Below, piece by piece: positions 5,882 through 6,905 of a stretch of DNA of 6,905 nt. Both the position numbers and the translations under genes were made by a program. Source of the DNA: an uncultured Mucilaginibacter sp. (GTDB lineage: Bacteria; Bacteroidota; Bacteroidia; Sphingobacteriales; Sphingobacteriaceae); contig CAISKH010000584.1 of assembly GCA_903885865.1 (NCBI GenBank), positions 1 through 6,905 on the forward strand. The letters run 5' to 3'. Numbering within the stretch: the first letter of the stretch is position 1; every line of letters starts with the position of its first letter. The notes beneath the pieces are model-generated. The model made no database searches, was not told the DNA's origin, and saw nothing but the letters and a program-made list of their open reading frames with translations.

Positions 5882-6865
5882 CTATCTAGCATACCTCGTA
5901 ACCATATCATGCACTATTTGCGCGGCCTCGTCGGGGAAATCAACCCATACCCGGTTATCATCTTTTATCCATCGGTTAATATGGCCCACAAATTTTTCAT
6001 CAATAGCCTGTATAACCGGAACGCCCAATTTTGAAGCCGCCAGTGCGTTGCATTGCTGCTCATACTGCCCCTGCATGGGTATCATCAATACCTTTTTTTG
6101 TAAAAACAGGGCTTCGGCGGGGCCCTCGAACCCACCGCCGGTAAGCAGGCCCTCGCAACTGGCCAGGCTTTTATTAAATGCTTCGTTATTTACCGGGAAT
6201 ATTTGAACATTATCTAACTGGTAAGCGGTTTTTTGTCTTTTGGAGAATATATGCCATTCAACTTGGGTTTCTTTTAAATACTGGGCCAGTTTTTTATCGT
6301 CATAAGCGGGCAGGTAAACCGTATAATGCCCCAGGTTGCTGGTTTGCAGATCGCGTATCTCGCTGCGTATAACCGGAGTATGGATAAAATCGTCATACCG
6401 CTGAAAATGAAACCCGATATGATGCGTAGTGGGCGAATAATATTTAAGTAGCCACTCGCCGTAGTTCCATTTGCCGGGGCGCGGCGTTTTGGGCGAAATA
6501 AACGCGCATTGATGGCTCAATGATACCGATTGCCGGTTTTGCAGCTTACATGCCCAGGCGCTAACCGGTTCAAAATCATTAATGATCAGGTCGTAATCTT
6601 TTAGCGGCAGACTATGCATATCGCGCCATAGCTGCGGCAGGTCCATTATTTTATAGGTGGCCCATTTATCAACGCCGCCGTTGGTGCCGAACACAAAGCT
6701 AAACCCGTGAAACCTGTATTTAAGCGGCTGCGATAAGCTTACCTCGGCTTCGGTGCCGCTTACCAGCAGGTCGAGCTCGCCATACTGTTGAAGCAGCGGC
6801 ACTATTTCGCGTGCCCTGCTTATGTGCCCGTTACCGGTTCCCTGTATGGCGTATAATATCTTCAT
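5882..6865 (-). CDS. MurG-like (GT-B fold) glycosyltransferase family protein
   Basis: The 327-residue protein has the two-domain layout of GT-B enzymes related to MurG/GT28 and UDP-glucuronosyltransferases. The N-terminal acceptor domain opens with MKILYAIQGTGNGHISRA, where GTGNGH (9-14) corresponds to the glycine-rich GGTGGH loop of MurG. Next come YDLIINDFEPVSAWACKL (91-108), SLSHQCAF (115-122), and a GFHF segment (151-154) plus TPVIRSEIR (163-171) near the domain junction. The C-terminal nucleotide-sugar domain starts near HYTVYLPAY (180-188) and carries LLTGGGFEGPAEALFLQKK (240-258) and IPMQGQYEQQCNA (262-274), which match the donor-binding GxxE...P...QQ.NA region. There is no signal peptide or membrane helix, so it is probably cytosolic or peripherally bound to the inner membrane. 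Donor and acceptor cannot be read from the sequence; a lipid-linked or glycolipid acceptor is an inference. It is the first gene of the same-strand run seen here. It is not MurG itself, being outside the dcw cluster and divergent in its motifs. Confidence 0.87.
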   Translation of the reverse strand: MKILYAIQGTGNGHISRAREIVPLLQQYGELDLLVSGTEAEVSLSQPLKYRFHGFSFVFGTNGGVDKWATYKIMDLPQLWRDMHSLPLKDYDLIINDFEPVSAWACKLQNRQSVSLSHQCAFISPKTPRPGKWNYGEWLLKYYSPTTHHIGFHFQRYDDFIHTPVIRSEIRDLQTSNLGHYTVYLPAYDDKKLAQYLKETQVEWHIFSKRQKTAYQLDNVQIFPVNNEAFNKSLASCEGLLTGGGFEGPAEALFLQKKVLMIPMQGQYEQQCNALAASKLGVPVIQAIDEKFVGHINRWIKDDNRVWVDFPDEAAQIVHDMVTRYAR

Positions 6866-6887
6866 TGTGTAAGCGGAGCCAAATTAA

Positions 6888-6895
6888 CAAAGATT
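6888..6895 (-). promoter_or_regulatory. Possible -7 element upstream of the glycosyltransferase gene
   Basis: The minus strand reads AATCTTTG, matching TAnnTTTG at all but the first base, 22 nt before the ATG at 6865. This would give a leader of roughly 15-20 nt. The matching -33 element would fall beyond the right edge of the window, so it cannot be tested here. Low confidence. Confidence 0.28.
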
Positions 6896-6905
6896 ACTCA
6901 TAAAG

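Noticed and set aside
5832..6206. Plus-strand open frame of 124 codons starting divergently at the membrane-protein start
   Set aside because: It overlaps the conserved C-terminal donor domain of the glycosyltransferase in antisense, and its Cys/Ser/Pro-rich product looks like a shadow of that gene.
1..6905. Defence island, mobile element, CRISPR array or biosynthetic cluster
   Set aside because: All genes are recognisable chromosomal housekeeping or envelope genes on one strand; no transposase, integrase, direct-repeat array, tRNA or marked change in composition is seen.

Overview
The window looks like a chromosomal housekeeping and envelope-biogenesis segment from a member of the Bacteroidota, most likely Sphingobacteriaceae (Mucilaginibacter/Pedobacter-like). 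The case for this is moderate GC, AT-rich start regions without Shine-Dalgarno motifs, TAnnTTTG-like -7 elements, a lipoprotein-type LptC, and the linkage coaX - outer-membrane barrel - lptC - ppiD, which I recall from other Bacteroidota. The species is an inference; no rRNA or other marker is present.

All six genes lie on the minus strand, so transcription runs from the right end to the left end. In that order they are: a MurG-like glycosyltransferase (5882-6865); an 11-helix integral membrane protein resembling the DUF6427 family (4847-5833); purQ, the glutaminase subunit of FGAM synthase (4109-4801); coaX, type III pantothenate kinase (3366-4109); an uncharacterised outer-membrane beta-barrel protein (2039-3373); lptC (1450-2031); and ppiD, a membrane-anchored parvulin-type foldase whose 3' end is cut off by the left edge (1-1348). 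Counting ppiD there are seven coding regions, six of them complete.

purQ, coaX, the barrel gene and lptC are tightly packed (1-nt overlap, 8-nt overlap, 7-nt gap) and almost certainly co-transcribed. Gaps of 45-48 bp separate the two upstream genes, and 101 bp separates lptC from ppiD, leaving room for internal promoters. Candidate -7 elements sit before the glycosyltransferase, the membrane protein, purQ and ppiD. Those before purQ and the membrane protein end only 4-5 nt from the start codon, which would imply leaderless or nearly leaderless mRNAs.

Functionally the block combines cofactor and nucleotide synthesis (CoaX, PurQ) with envelope assembly: LPS transport (LptC), folding of exported proteins (PpiD), an outer-membrane barrel and a glycosyltransferase. 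I see no mobile element, CRISPR array, RNA gene, prophage, toxin-antitoxin pair or defence system. No non-coding stretch exceeds about 100 bp. I do not find a clear previously undescribed system; the least understood parts are the barrel protein, the DUF6427-like protein and the glycosyltransferase.
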